Source: Dermacentor variabilis
Lineage: Eukaryota; Arthropoda; Arachnida; Ixodida; Ixodidae
Direction of reading: 5' to 3'
DNA: 64,000 nt
Assembly (NCBI RefSeq): GCF_050947875.1
Contig: NC_134568.1
Coordinates: 265,699,815 to 265,763,814, forward strand
Numbering within the stretch: the stretch's first letter is position 1; each line of letters begins with the position of its first letter. The notes below the pieces were generated by a model, which saw nothing but the letters and a program-made list of their open reading frames with translations, did not search any database and was not told the origin of the DNA. Positions 9,235-20,600 of this stretch are shown piece after piece. The position numbers and the translations under genes are program-made.

Positions 9235-9405
9235 TCGACAGTGGCTGAATTCGTTAGCGTGGTGGTCTCGCAACCCCGAGGTCGGTGGTTCGAATCGGCA
9301 GCCGGACGAGCAATTTTTATTTTCGCGCGGCTAGTGTTTTTTCGTGCGGCAACACCGACGCCGACGCGAGTGAGGCAATACACGCTTCACATAAAAAAAT
9401 AAAGA
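9235..9405 (+). mobile_element. tRNA-like SINE remnant
   Basis: A tRNA-like head contains an A-box-like region (GTTAGCGTGGTGG) and a B box (GGTTCGAATC near 9288). It is followed by an unrelated body with CCGACGCCGACGCGAGTGAGG and an A-rich end near 9395-9405. This is the pattern of a tRNA-derived SINE. No target duplication could be fixed. Confidence 0.5.
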
Positions 9406-9810
9406 TTGACCCCACTATAGACAAGCCCAGGTCAAGTTTGCCGTTCGCCTGTCATTCCCCTACCGGAGCAAGGCGAACGAACCTTCGCGGTTGGAGAGGC
9501 TTGTCCCCTCCGCTTATCGCCTCGCTAGGTGCACCGCACTCGCGTTGCACGTGGTCGCCTCCTTATTCGATTCGCGTCAAAAGAACAGCAGTGGTCGACG
9601 AAGGAATGTCTTTCGAGCCAGCCTTTCAACATTGCGACTTGTCCTCGTCGAAGCAACAACTGCCGCGGATGCTCGATGGAAACGCTCAGCAGCTAAGCGG
9701 TTGTGTAGAGAGGGATGACAGAAGTCGAAATGTTCAAAAAACGAGTGTCTTTAGTTGTGTTAGCGACGGAAAGGGGGGAGGGTGGGTGAGGCTGATTTTT
9801 TTCAAGTGGT
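9406..9810. other. No recognised gene or repeat
   Basis: Moderately GC-rich sequence with overlapping short frames in several phases and no recognised domain. Confidence 0.35.
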
Positions 9811-11127
9811 AGAGAGAGAGAGAGAGAGAAGAATACAGGAAGGCAGGGATGTTAACCAGTCAATAGTCTGGTTGGCTACCCTACACTGGGGGATGGGAGA
9901 AGGGGAAGAGAAAGAAGGGAGAGAGAAGGTGTAGGTACGTGTACGGACAGCACTTCAGTTGAAGTCGCTCGAGCAAAGCAGAAGTTCTGAGAAAACACAA
10001 AAGTGCCTTCACTGCCTTCTGAGCCGATGATCGGTCGGGACGGTGCTCTAACATTGTCTGTTCACTCAGAGGACGATCATCTAATTTCCTCAATGTGTTG
10101 GACAAATACTGTCTTTGTGCTTGAAATTGAGGACAGTTACACAATAAGTGGTCAATGTTCTCCTCGCATCCGCAAATATCACATGCAGGACTATCAGCCA
10201 TTCCAATTAGTGCTGAGTACGCATTCGTGAAGGCCACTCCAAGCCATAACCCACACAGAAGAGACGCTTCACGCCGGTGCAGACCGGCTGGAGGTCTGAG
10301 TTGAAGTGACCGCTTTAGTCTGTGCAGTCTTGTGCGCCTTGTATGTACGGTATTCCACTCTGCTAAGGAGATCGTGCGTGCTAGAATGCCAAGTTGTCTC
10401 GCGGCGTCGGTCCTTGAGAGAGGAATGGGGACGCAGCGGTCTTCTTGGTTTGACGTTTGAGCTGCCTTATCGGCGTCATCATTTCCAATGATACCGCAAT
10501 GACCTGGTATCCACTGAAAAGAGATATCATGGCGTTTTTCTCTTAAGTGATGGACAAGTTCCGAGATTTCGCACGTGAGCTCATCGTGAGTTCCATGTCG
10601 GAGAAATGACTGCACACATTGCAAGGACGGCCTTGAATCGCAGAAGACTGCCCATTTTCTAGGACTTTCAGCATTCATCACTTGAAGCGCGTCGCGGAGA
10701 GCTGCGAGCTCTACAGCTGTAGACGTAGTGACATAGGAAGTCTTGAACCGCTTGGTTATTCTCATTGCTGGTATAACTACAGCGCCGCCGGAACTTGTTG
10801 ATGTAGTTGATCAATCAGTGTAGACGTGTGTGCAGTCGCTGTATTTCTCGTACAAGAGAAGTAAAGTTAGTTGCTTGAGCGCTGATGATGGCAAGTCCGA
10901 CTTTTTCTGAAGTCCTGGGATTGTAAGGTTCACTTGAGTACGGCGCATACACCATGCAGGAATGGAAGGCCTTGCCGCAGGTGTGTAACCTGACCTTAAA
11001 GAGGCACGGTGCGCGATGACAGTCGCACTGAATGTCGTGTGGGGCCTATCTACTAGGAGACTTGCTAGGTGGTGGGTAGGGGTCCGGGCGAAGTGTCTTA
11101 TGTGTCTTAAGTGTCTTTGTACGAATT
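9811..11127 (-). pseudogene. I-like LINE 3' part: RT end, RNase H and zinc-finger tail
   Basis: The open frame 9881-10765 encodes an almost complete RNase H domain. E lies in STAVELAAL, D in VFCDSR, H in WIPGHCGI and D in GNDDADKAA. It is followed by the LRPPAGLHRREASLLCGLWLG segment and a C-rich motif (CDICGCEENIDHLLCNC). Upstream to about 11127 the same strand continues as broken RT-like sequence with stops, so the copy is a 5'-truncated pseudogene whose RNase H happens to be open. The 3' untranslated part has the GTAGGGTAGCCAACC block and ends in (GA)n on the plus strand near 9811-9829. The same 3' end is seen at 2318-3908, 44940-45420, 47240 and 55300. Confidence 0.85.
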
Positions 11128-11263
11128 AGACAAGTGTCCTCAAGTGTAAGCAGGCCCTGTCAATCCCAGAGGCCCAATTTTTCGTTAAAACAGGAACAAG
11201 AGATATACTGTTTTGACAGTTCAACACGAGAAATAAAAGAAAAATTAAGAAAGGTTAACAGAA

Positions 11264-11503
11264 CGTTAACTCAAGTTATGGAGTTTAACGTGCCAAAATC
11301 ATTTTCTGATTGTGAGGCACGCCGTAGTGGAAGACTCCGAAAATTTCGATCACCTGGGGTTCTTTAACATGCACCTAAATCTAAGTACACGGGTGTTTTC
11401 GCATTTCGACCTCCTCGAAATGCGGCCGCCGCGGCCAGGATTCTATCCCGCGACCGCGTGCTCAGCAGCCCAACACCATAGCCACTGAGCAATCACGGCG
11501 GGT
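11264..11503 (-). mobile_element. tRNA-derived SINE, Ruka-like, near full length
   Basis: On the minus strand it has a tRNA-like head (GTGATTGCTCAGTGGCTATGG with a B-box region), then the CGGCCGCATTTCGAGG block, GTGTACTTAGATTTAGGTGC, and an AACCCCAGGTGATC block with the AATCAGAAA end. A 9-bp direct repeat TTAACAGAA at 11255-11263 and 11504-11512 may be the target duplication. It is transcribed by RNA polymerase III in principle and moved by LINE proteins in trans. The Ruka name is recalled from tick literature, not searched. Confidence 0.85.
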
Positions 11504-11570
11504 TTAACAGAAAGTAAGTTGTATCACTAGACTCGTATTCGAACTCATTGCTTTCATTTCACATTAGCTC

Positions 11571-11808
11571 TGCTTACTCAATCATCTCGGTGGCTACAGT
11601 GTTGCGCTGCTTGACACGAGGGTATGGGATCGATTCCCGGCCACGGAAGCCACATTCCGAGAGATTTAATGCGAAAAATGCCCGTTTACTGAGCTTCTTG
11701 AGGGCAGTCAAGAACACAATGCGGCGTAGGTAAATCCGGAGGCCTCCACTATGGCGTACCTCACGGTCCACTTTTCACTTTCTGGACGTTGGATCCCGCA
11801 ATTGAACA
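11571..11808 (+). mobile_element. Diverged tRNA-derived SINE
   Basis: It begins with a tRNA-like head (CTCGGTGGCTACAGTGTTGCG and B box GGATCGATTCCCGG) and keeps CCGGAGGCCTCCACTATGGCGTACCTCA near its end. The middle differs from the standard copies (GAGGGCAGTCAAGAACAC). It is either an old copy or a sister subfamily. Confidence 0.65.
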
Positions 11809-12630
11809 TAACCGAACACTTTTCACACTGTTGTGCACTGGAGGAACAGGGCACCTTTATGCATGTTTATCACATTCCGGATAGCGGAGAAGTACAGTGT
11901 GGATGATCTGCTCATTTTACGTTGTTATATACATGTCGCAAAACAAACGCAGTTTACAGAGTGAGAAAAAATCAATCACAGCGTTCCCGCCCTCAAAGTG
12001 CGGAATATAAATTGAAAAGGACGCGCATAAGATCAATAAATAATCCACAGTCGCTGCAGGCACCTGAGAGTGAACATAACCTCCTGTTGATTCGAACCTC
12101 AGTTTGAAGCATGAAATTACAGTAAGTGTCCCCGCTCGCCTTCATTTAAGCCACAATTGCAACCATTTCATTACATGCCAAGAAAAAAAAAGCAATGACC
12201 TGATGATAACGAATATTTAGGTGGAAAATTACTGTATCAGAATATACTTTGCCTTAGAGAAATTTAATATGTGCTGGAGGTAAAAAATATAAATAAAAGC
12301 TTCACACAGACGCGCATTTCCTTCGCACAAGCGCTTTTTTTTCTTCACTCGCTCCACGCTGTTGATGTAACAATGCAGGGCTAGCTGTGCTTTCGCGACG
12401 TTCAAACGGTGAAAAATAATTGTTTGAGCTGCATCCAGATCAGATGGTGTAAATGTCCTTCGACACGAATCACTTGTAGCAAACCGTCCCCTTAAAGGTG
12501 TGCACAGGCAGCCCGGCGCGCGCAGAAAATCGTGCTTCGACAGCGCAACGACAGGACCGACCGCTGTAACCCCGGCCGAAGTTTTCTTTTGCTGTAGGTG
12601 GCGTCCGAAATTCGAACCACAGCATCTCTG
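11809..12630. other. No recognised gene
   Basis: AT-rich, stop-dense sequence in all frames with no domain recognised. Confidence 0.35.
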
Positions 12631-12677
12631 CGCGGCGCTGTGGTTGTCTATGTGGCGCGGGCGACCGACCGGACACA

Positions 12678-12790
12678 GTAGCTTGCTTGGCTGCTATGAC
12701 ATTTCCGCTGCTCAGCCAGAGGGCGCGAGTTCGATTCCCAGCCCACCGCAGTCGCATTATACGGCAGTTGCGTAGCGCGAAACGGTCGGC
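12678..12790 (+). mobile_element. tRNA-like SINE head
   Basis: The stretch GCTTGGCTGCTATGACATTT resembles the A-box half, and CGAGTTCGATTCCCAGCCCA the B-box half, of the tick tRNA-derived SINE head. The usual SINE body does not follow. This is weak evidence for a related SINE or a tRNA pseudogene. Confidence 0.4.
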
Positions 12791-12925
12791 GCCCTGAAGG
12801 CTTCAGTGCAGGCTATTAAATTTCAAAATTCAACCGGAACTGTTCACTTATGCGCTATTCACGGCGGAGGCGTAGTTTATGGACAGTCAGCGTCCATAAT
12901 AGATCATTAGGCTCGGAGTACCTCG

Positions 12926-14912
12926 TTAAAGCGACACTACAGGCAAATAGTAAGTCAAGCTAAAGTGATAGAGGAAAAGCTCGAGGAAGCATAAGGCGTC
13001 AGTATTATCGCGAACACCGATTTAGTAATCCAGAAATTGGGGTAAATGTAGGAAATAGTTTGTGACTCAGCCGCGACATTCAAGTACTAGCCCGATGACG
13101 AAGGCACTCCCGCATTTTTATTTCTGTCACCAGCACTCAACTTCCCGTAATAAAAGGACAATTGCATTGCATTATAAGACGGAAGAAAAGGCTACTTGAC
13201 CAGTTCTATTTGATGTTTAGAAAAAAATGAACTCGTTGACATTACTCTTGACAGCGACGCAGTCGGTCGAAAGGGTTCACTTTATCTCGACTCTGCACCG
13301 CCCGCGACTTCGCGTTTCAGTAGTTTCGTTATCGCGTGGTGCTGCGCTGATTTTGTCGGGTCGCGCAACTCCCACAAAATGCAAATAGCAGAGGTTTTCA
13401 CGTCCATATAATGTCAATGACAACAACGCAATTGATTTCAGGCCGCACAGGTTTCGGAAGGGGACTATCTACAACGACACAGCTTCTCGAAACCATGCTC
13501 GGACTCGCAGCAATTCTAGACAGACAGGGCCAAATTGATATAATATTCATAGATTTCGAAAAAGAAAGCATTCGACAGTGTGTCTCACCCTAAACTGCTT
13601 ATGAAACTACAAACAATACTTAACGATTCACTGACTTCGTGGACTTCTGCATACCTGTCGTTAAGGCGTTTTACGGTGTGCGTTCTGGCTCGGCACCGGT
13701 TCTGCCGGACATTCCACAGGGGTCCGTCCTTGAGCCCCTTTTCTTTCTCATCTTTGTCAATGACCTAATAAAAGAAGTGAACGGGAAAGTACGATTATTT
13801 GCAGATTACTGTCTACTATATCAAGGAATTAATAGCGTAAATGGCCAGATCTGTTTGAATTTTCACTAGCCAAGGTAGAAGCGTGGTGCGCCACATGGCA
13901 AATGAATATTAATGCAAAGAAAACGGTCGCTATGTCAGTAACACGAAAATGGCACCCCTTAATGTTTTCTTACAGTTTCAAGGGTAATAATCTATCTATG
14001 GTTAGCAGCTGCAAATACTTAGGCCTCGTAATTCCATCCGACCTAAGATGGAACGAACACATATCCTATATTACAAAAAATGCAATGCGTCAGCTTGGTC
14101 ACTTGAGAAGGTCGCGACGTCAGTCCACACAAGAAATCCGTCTTTTAGCGTACAAGACGTATATTGGACCAATTCTTTAGTACGCCTTAATAGTATGGGA
14201 ACCGTACACCCTCAAGAATATTACACAGTTAGAAAGCATCCAAATAAATTTTTTTTAGATTCGTATTTAGCTGTTATAACTAGCAAGTATCTCCCAGTGT
14301 TATTAACAAAGCAAACCTGGAGACATTAAAATTACGGCGATAGAGGGACCGACTGAAATGCATGTATTTACTTTATCATAATATGATGGGAATAGATAAG
14401 GAGATATATATTACTTTAGTTACCAGGCGTGCAACACGATCTAATCATCCGGAAAAAAAATAAAGGAATTTTGTTGCAAGACAGACGTATTTATAAGCTC
14501 GTTTTTTCCTTGAACGACAGGTGAGCGGAACGGGCTCACCGCCAGTACAGTCATTCTGCGACATGCTCAATAGCATTTAGACGCGATATTGTTGTTTTTG
14601 TGACATTATATGCCAGTCCTTAGTTCACTTGCTTGTCGTTGTTCTTTGTAGATTTTTGCTGCCCAACGGACCGAGCATGCGCGATGTCTTTCAGCATATA
14701 CAAGTATAAATGCGATTTGTTTTCTACTCCTTGTTATCGATGTCGCATTGTTATCAATATGCTCTGTGCAGCTCGTGCAGATCTAGGAATATCTGTCTAC
14801 TGCAATGTATTGAATTCTTCTAATGCTTTTTCTTGCTGTTCATTTTTGTTCATCTGTATGTCGTACTGCCCACTCCAACACAAGGCGCAAGACTAAGGCC
14901 GGCAGTATCCTG

Positions 14913-14967
<55 letters not shown>

Positions 14968-15339
14968 ATGTCGCGGGATGCCCGAACGGTCCACACCACT
15001 TGACTATAGATACCTGCGGCAGCAAATACAACGCTCTGTCTTGGCTCGGTTTCTGTATGGCCGCGCGGCTGCGTTTTGCGCAAAAAACCGTAACGCCGTC
15101 TCTCGGGCGCCGTTTCACTCACAGACGGCTGTAAAGTGCGGGGATGACATATGCAGCGTCACCACACCCCCACTTGGGGGCGGGCGATTTGAATTGCGAC
15201 AAAGGCGTGCGAACGCTTCAGACGCGATTTTCTCTTAAGCGAAGTCTCTTCTTGGCACGAAGCAAGCGTTGCTAGGTTTCTGGAATGGTATTCTACCAGT
15301 TCGGGCTGACTTAATATTTGCCTTTAGTGTCCCTTTAAG
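12926..15339. mobile_element. TIR element (TTAAAGGGACACTAAAGG ends) split by a LINE insertion
   Basis: The left end near 12926 (GTTAAAGCGACACTACAGGCAAATAG, broken: GTTAAAGCGACACTAC then AGGCAAATAG) is the inverted counterpart of the right end near 15310-15339, which reads inward as TTAAAGGGACACTAAAGG, then CAAATATTAAGTCA. The two inner flanks, 12926 to about 13395 and 14968 to 15339, would form an element of about 0.84 kb. The 1.57-kb stretch between them is a LINE with its own tail. No transposase is seen, so this is a MITE-like element. Confidence 0.7.
13395..14967 (+). pseudogene. CR1/Jockey-like LINE RT pseudogene with (TAAA)n tail, nested
   Basis: RT blocks appear in order in three frames: GLSTTTQLLETMLGLA and IDIIFIDFEK (13450-13570), HPKLLMKL (13585), PQGSVLEPLFFLIFVNDL (13716-13770), a degenerate FADY in place of FADD (13799), MNINAKKTVAMSV (13902) and CKYLGLVIPSDLRW (14011-14052). 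At least two frameshifts break it and the endonuclease is missing, so it is 5'-truncated. After 14340 comes untranslated sequence ending GGCCGGCAGTATCCTG and then (TAAA)n from about 14911. It sits inside the TIR element at 12926-15339. Confidence 0.85.
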
Positions 15340-16392
15340 CGAGGCTGGCTCCTTCGGGAAGGCGGACTCTTGTCGTTGAGCACGGAGCCGGTGCCGCGCA
15401 GCGACCGCCGAGGGGAACCCGATCGGCGCTCTTTACCGGACACTTTGGTGTGCGCGCTTTCACTAAGTGGACTCTTTCGCTGAGTCCAGCTCTTTGACGC
15501 ACGTGGCGGCCATTGAGAGCCGTTATCAGTCGTTCGCGTGGCTTCTAGCGTCAAGGCCCTCGAGGGGCCAAACGCAGCACTTTCTAATACTGGCCCTGCA
15601 TGCGCAACCTCTTGTTTCGCATTGCTTCAAGCAAGAGCGGTCAAGCAGGGCTGACCAGGAAGTGCAGAGCGCACACTTTTATGGGAAACACCGAATTACT
15701 ATTCAAGCGCTCACGACAGCTTAAATTTGGCATGAAATCCTGCGGACTAATATGTCATTAATACATATTCGCTTTAGATGTCGTATAAGGCGCACTTACC
15801 CCATGAAGTAGAAAGAATGCTGAAGTCATAATTAGCTTGACTAGTAATGAAGCATTTCCCCTGCAAGCGAACGACCCTATAGATGAAATTATAGCTGCCT
15901 GCTGATGCAGTTGTGTCAGATTTCCAAAGCTTGTCGGATGTACTGGGTTGGGGAAGTTTATTTCCGCAACGCGAAGAACAAACCAGACGGCGTGCGTCTA
16001 AGCGTATAGGTGATCTGACTCGCAGAATCACATGCTGGATCATTGTTTGCTTGTTCTCTCAACTGTGCCGTTGTCTAGGCCGTCGTCGCCAATCTGGGAG
16101 CTGTCACTATTAGCGACGTTGCCACTAACGGTTTCAGCCTTAAAGGGATGGGATTAACAACGAGAAGCAGACACTACAACCCCCTCCCCCCCACCAACTT
16201 TTTTTTTGAAGCAATAGCAAAGGCGTTATTAGGATTAGATGCGGGGGTGGAGAATGTCCGCTCCAAACGCCCAAGTCGTCACTGTGTTGCGTGCGTGCGA
16301 GCGGCCGTAAAAAGGTTTCAGAGGAACAGAAACGCCTGTTGCGTGGCCGCTATCAAAAGCTTCCGATCTAATTTTCTCTACGTTCGTGACTT
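15340..16392. other. No recognised gene or repeat
   Basis: Mixed-composition sequence with short frames only. I recognise no domain, tRNA or repeat end. Confidence 0.35.
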
Positions 16393-16590
16393 TTATGCTC
16401 TTTAAATACCCAATAAGCTACATACTTTTTTTGTATGTGTTTGGAATTGATAGCGATGTAAGCATGGTTTTACATGCCTACATGCTTACATTATGCTTAC
16501 ATTGCTTGCATTTATGCTCTCTAAATACCCAATAAGCTACATACTTTTTTTGTATGTGTTTGGAATTGATAGAAATGTAAGCATGATTTT
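16393..16590. repeat. Tandem duplication, period 119 bp
   Basis: TTATGCTCTNTAAATACCC and the following block up to GTAAGCATG occur at 16393 and again at 16512, nearly identical. The first unit has an extra ACATGCTTACATTATGCTTAC-type segment built of small GCTTACAT repeats between the copies. Confidence 0.85.
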
Positions 16591-16939
16591 ACACTTGGTG
16601 CATTTCTGCGTGAGTCACGCAGGCATATCAAAGGCAAGAAATGAAGCCTCATAAAATGTTCATTGCTATCGCGAATAACGAATTACATGGTAATCCTCTT
16701 CTGATGCCTCAATTTAATTAGGCTCAGAACGGTGTGAGATGGTGAAGATTAATGCCTACTTTATTACAACTGCTGGACCACATTCAGCCTGCAGGTGTCA
16801 GAAGGGGCAGTGCCATCACGATCGAATGCACATTTTGCCACACAACAAAATCATCACACCTGGTGCAGTCGCAAGCGCAATTAGCATGCACCGACGCCTG
16901 GCACGCATAGACACGTTACAGCGGTTTGGTGATCACTGA

Positions 16940-17880
16940 GAGTTGTGTAGTAAGGCGCGGCGCGGCGTCGGGGGACGATCGCATCTCAAAACATGGCTTT
17001 GTCCACGTGCTCCTCCGCGCTGAACGCCGTCTCTTTCGGCACAGCGCCTCCAGATATCGGCGCGGGAGCCGCTCGCGGCGAAAGCCGTTCACCGCTTGGC
17101 CGCCTTCTAATTGCAGTTCATTTGTACCGCCGGCGAAAGATAGCTCCCGCGGCGGCCGTCCTGACGGCAGATGCGGTCGCACGAGCGAGGGGACGCCCCC
17201 TCCCCCCAACACCACGCACGTCTCCGTCACCCTAGGAGCGCGACTGCGAGCGGGGCAACATTTTCAGCTCGTAAACTACGCCCTAATGACTCGCCCTCGC
17301 GCCGTTTATCTGATCGGCCCTGGAAATAGAAGCGTGCACGGAGTTCGGGCGCCGGGCTCTCCGGACAAAGGCGCCCCCGGAGCCGCCGGAACACACACAC
17401 ACAAGGGCCTGAGGCGCAGCCCGCAAGATGAATGCGAACATGGGTCGCGCAAGAAACAAAGATGGCAATCCACGCAGGTGGAGCGGGAATGACGGAAAGG
17501 CATTTGCGTTCTGTGACGAATCCCGATTGCGAAAGTGTCTCCGCGGCTATGTATAGAGGATTGCGCGGCTGCAACGAGGCTGCGGCGGCGACGGCTGGGC
17601 CGGCCTCCGCCCAGATTAATGGCCTCCCCCCGATCGTGCCGAGGGCCCGGAGGTTGCGACCTCGGCGCCGGAGGTGCTTCCCGCCGCTCTGAGTGGCGCT
17701 GCCGTGTTCCACGCGTGCGCGCGGAAGCCAGCGCGCAGTCACAATCATCCGCACGTTAAGGCGTTGCCCACGAACGAGGCGGCGACTACACGACCGCGAC
17801 GCTCTCACCGAGCGTTTTACATGGAAGACGGGCGCAGAAAGAGGCCATCAGAGGCCTGTGACACGCGTCGTTCACCATGT
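16940..17880. other. GC-rich, CpG-dense segment
   Basis: About 0.9 kb that is visibly much richer in G, C and CpG than its flanks, with overlapping frames on both strands as expected from low stop frequency. It could be an unmethylated promoter or first-exon region of a host transcript, or an unknown GC-rich repeat. No conserved protein is recognisable in any frame. Confidence 0.45.
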
Positions 17881-19090
17881 TAAGTCTAGCGAACAAATGT
17901 CAAATTTACCTCGTAATTTCTCCGTCGCGCATATGCTTTCCGTGTCATTGCGTGCCACCGAAAATACATTTGAACCCGTACAAGAAGGATCGTGAAATTG
18001 CGCGCGAAAGGCAAAACAAGGCTGACTAAACTGATTTATTATTTATTGATTGATTAGAAATGTTCGTATAGGTATTTTGTCACCGGCTTGTGGACAAATA
18101 ATAAATTGTTAAGTATTTAAAGAGTGATAACATCGGACGGTATGAGGGCGTTCCGGCAATATAGCAGCTTTCTCAAACCTGCGTGGCGAAACTGGTTAGT
18201 GCGAAAGCCTGACTGCAAGCTTCTTACATTCATGCAACAAGACGAGACGGTCGGATTGAGCGCCAGGAACGACAAAACAGTTGAAGCCGAGACGGTCAGT
18301 CCGCATTGAGGGCTATTAGTAAAAAACGGCGCTCGGCATTTCGCACTGTCGCCTTAGCGACTTGCAAGTTACCCGTTTGGTCAACTTGAATAAACCTACA
18401 GGTCGATCAAAGCTTTTAAACTTTATGAAAAGGAGAAAGAGGAAGGGAGGCAGATAAAATAAAAACGCATAGTTGCTGCAAGAACTACATAATACAGTTG
18501 TAGCGCTTGGCCGGCACAATTTGTAGGTGCAGACCATCACAAATAATATTTAAGTAACAAAACTGAATAATTGGAGGATCGTTAGTCAATACATACCCAT
18601 TCTGAAAAATTCTTCGAATCAACACCAGATTCGAAATATCTGGAATCAAAATTGGCCTTCAGTGCGCCTCATCACAGTCGGAAGAGGAAACCATGACGAG
18701 AAGTGCTCTTTCTAGATTTGATCGACGCTCAGTTGAGTCGGTGTTTTCGTTTGAGCCGGACCTCCTTCAGCGCGTCGTGGCACGCTGACGGCTGCTCTCC
18801 GTCTGCCTGCGCCTCGCGTTCGACGGTGAAATCGGCCTATATTTCAGCGATATCAAGCCAGCTAACAGAAAATCTTGGCTGGGATAACGTAAAACTATTT
18901 CATTTTGATTTTATTCGAATATCCTGGCTTGAAATCTACGTAACCGCCGACGAAAAGCATGGCCGAGGATCCGCACCGGCTTTCTAACAGCCCAATCAAA
19001 CGTTCTCCTCTTCCAGCAGATCCCTTTTGTGTGGTTTGAAAGCGAATAGCATTGTCCTACCGTGACAGGTTTGCGTTGTTTAGGGCCTGT
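17881..19090. other. No recognised gene or repeat
   Basis: AT-richer sequence without domains. Frames are under 100 codons. Confidence 0.35.
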
Positions 19091-19100
19091 TTACGCTCGA

Positions 19101-19306
19101 GCCGCCCATCGCTGCAAGCCGCACCGCACGCGTGCGGTCGCGCGAAGAATTGCACATGTCGAACACTTCTGCACAAATTTCGGTTTACAATGTGCATGGT
19201 TTACACTGTGTACACAGTGTAAACGGAAATTTGTGCACAAGGGTTCGACATCTGCAATCTTTCGCGCGACCGCACGTGTGCGGTGCGGCTTCAGGCGATG
19301 GGCGGC
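19101..19306. repeat. Palindromic hairpin element
   Basis: GCCGCCCATCGC at 19101 is matched by its complement at 19295-19306. The arms continue through AAGCCGCACCGCAC, GTGCGGTCGCGCGAA and GCACAAATTTC, and meet at a perfect 26-bp palindrome at 19199-19224. The left arm carries about 16 extra bases. The design suits a foldback MITE; transcription would give a long hairpin RNA. Confidence 0.85.
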
Positions 19307-20307
19307 TTTAACCGGCTAGCGAGAGGAGAGGAGCGCGGAGAGGTGGATAGGGTTTCGGAGGGGCCGAGTCAGCGTGGCGAAAGTAGGCCACCAGGGGAGA
19401 AAGTTTGCGCGAACGTCTCCGAGTGGACCGAGCGGCACCAACGTCACGTTGACTTCAGGCAGAGACGACACCTTTCCAGCAGAAAGGTGTCGGCGTTTCC
19501 GATTGGTCCACTTCCCCTTGCTTAGCTTGCGGTGGCTCCTCGATGATCGCGGTGGCGTGCAACGGAGCGCAACGGAGCAGCCATCTTAGACTGCTGCGCT
19601 AACAATTACTTCTAAAATCACTTCGTTAATTGATTTTTTCGGTGCGGTGTGAGCGATCGGCTATGGTTTCTGCATGATTTTTTTTTTAGATAGGCCGTAT
19701 AGAAAACTCATTTTGGACAGAAGTGCTTAATAAATGAACAATTGCGTGCTTCTGAAAACAAAGTTGTTCTATAAAATTTCAGTGCAATATTGGTTCGAAT
19801 AAATTATGAATTAAGCGGAAGTACACCGATTTTTAAGGCCGCAGCGGCAGATGCGCCGATTCCGCATCAAAACTATATCGTTCTACACCCGCAAAATGGT
19901 GGCCGCTGCGCAAACAGCTGGTCGGCTTCTACAAGCCGCCTTTCCTTTACTTTTACGTGTAGCACTGCGAGATGAATTGATGTCTCGGCTAACGATGCGT
20001 ACTTTCGATCGTGGAGTATCGTATTTGTTGCAACCAAGTCGGAAACCCTGAAAGAGTAGAACGTGGTGAATAAACACCGCTTTATGTAACTTGGTTTCGC
20101 GCGGATATAGACTAAATCAGTGCGTGGCGGTTCATTGACGCTTTAGGTACCGCTTCGAACTTTATTTTTATTACACGCAAGGGAATCGGTTCTCGCCAGC
20201 AGCTCGAAGCTGTCAGTGGCGAATATATCGGCGGGTAGCCATCTCCTATTAGTTTTGGAACGGGCAGTCGCCGGATATATTAAAAAGAAAAGTTGCATTT
20301 TCCATCC
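19307..20307. other. No recognised gene or repeat
   Basis: Nothing convincing in any frame. GC-rich on the left, AT-rich on the right. Confidence 0.35.
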
Positions 20308-20600
20308 ATTGCGATAGCAAATTAGTGGACAGCTATACGAAGTAAGAATAGTAATTTATCGGCCGTATAAACTTGTGAACATAGGCTAAACATAGATTCA
20401 ATAAATTAAAAAGCATGGTGTCACGCGCGCACAAGCAATCATGAACACACCTCACTCGATGACCGCGGAAACTCGCTGTCAAAACGCTGGAGTGAGGAAA
20501 CGCGGCAGCAGCAGCGAGAGAATTGACCTTCGTGCTACCGCTCGCATCCCCCCCCCCCAACGCGAACTAAGCCGCGAAAACACAGCGCAGTGGGGGCGAG
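20308..20600 (+). repeat. GCGATAGCAA-ended repeat, copy with left half only
   Basis: Starts ATTGCGATAGCAAATTAGTGG and shares with 48967-49611 the blocks ACAGCTATACGAAGTAAG, GGCCGTATAAACTTGT, GTGTCACGCGC, CACTCGATGACC, CGGAAACTC and CGCGAACTAA. The right half of the family consensus is absent here and a related right half occurs separately at 22020-22275. Confidence 0.75.

Noticed and set aside
17227..17808. 193-codon minus-strand frame and 188-codon plus-strand frame at 16926-17492
   Set aside because: Overlapping frames on both strands of a GC-rich island are expected from low stop frequency; no domain found.
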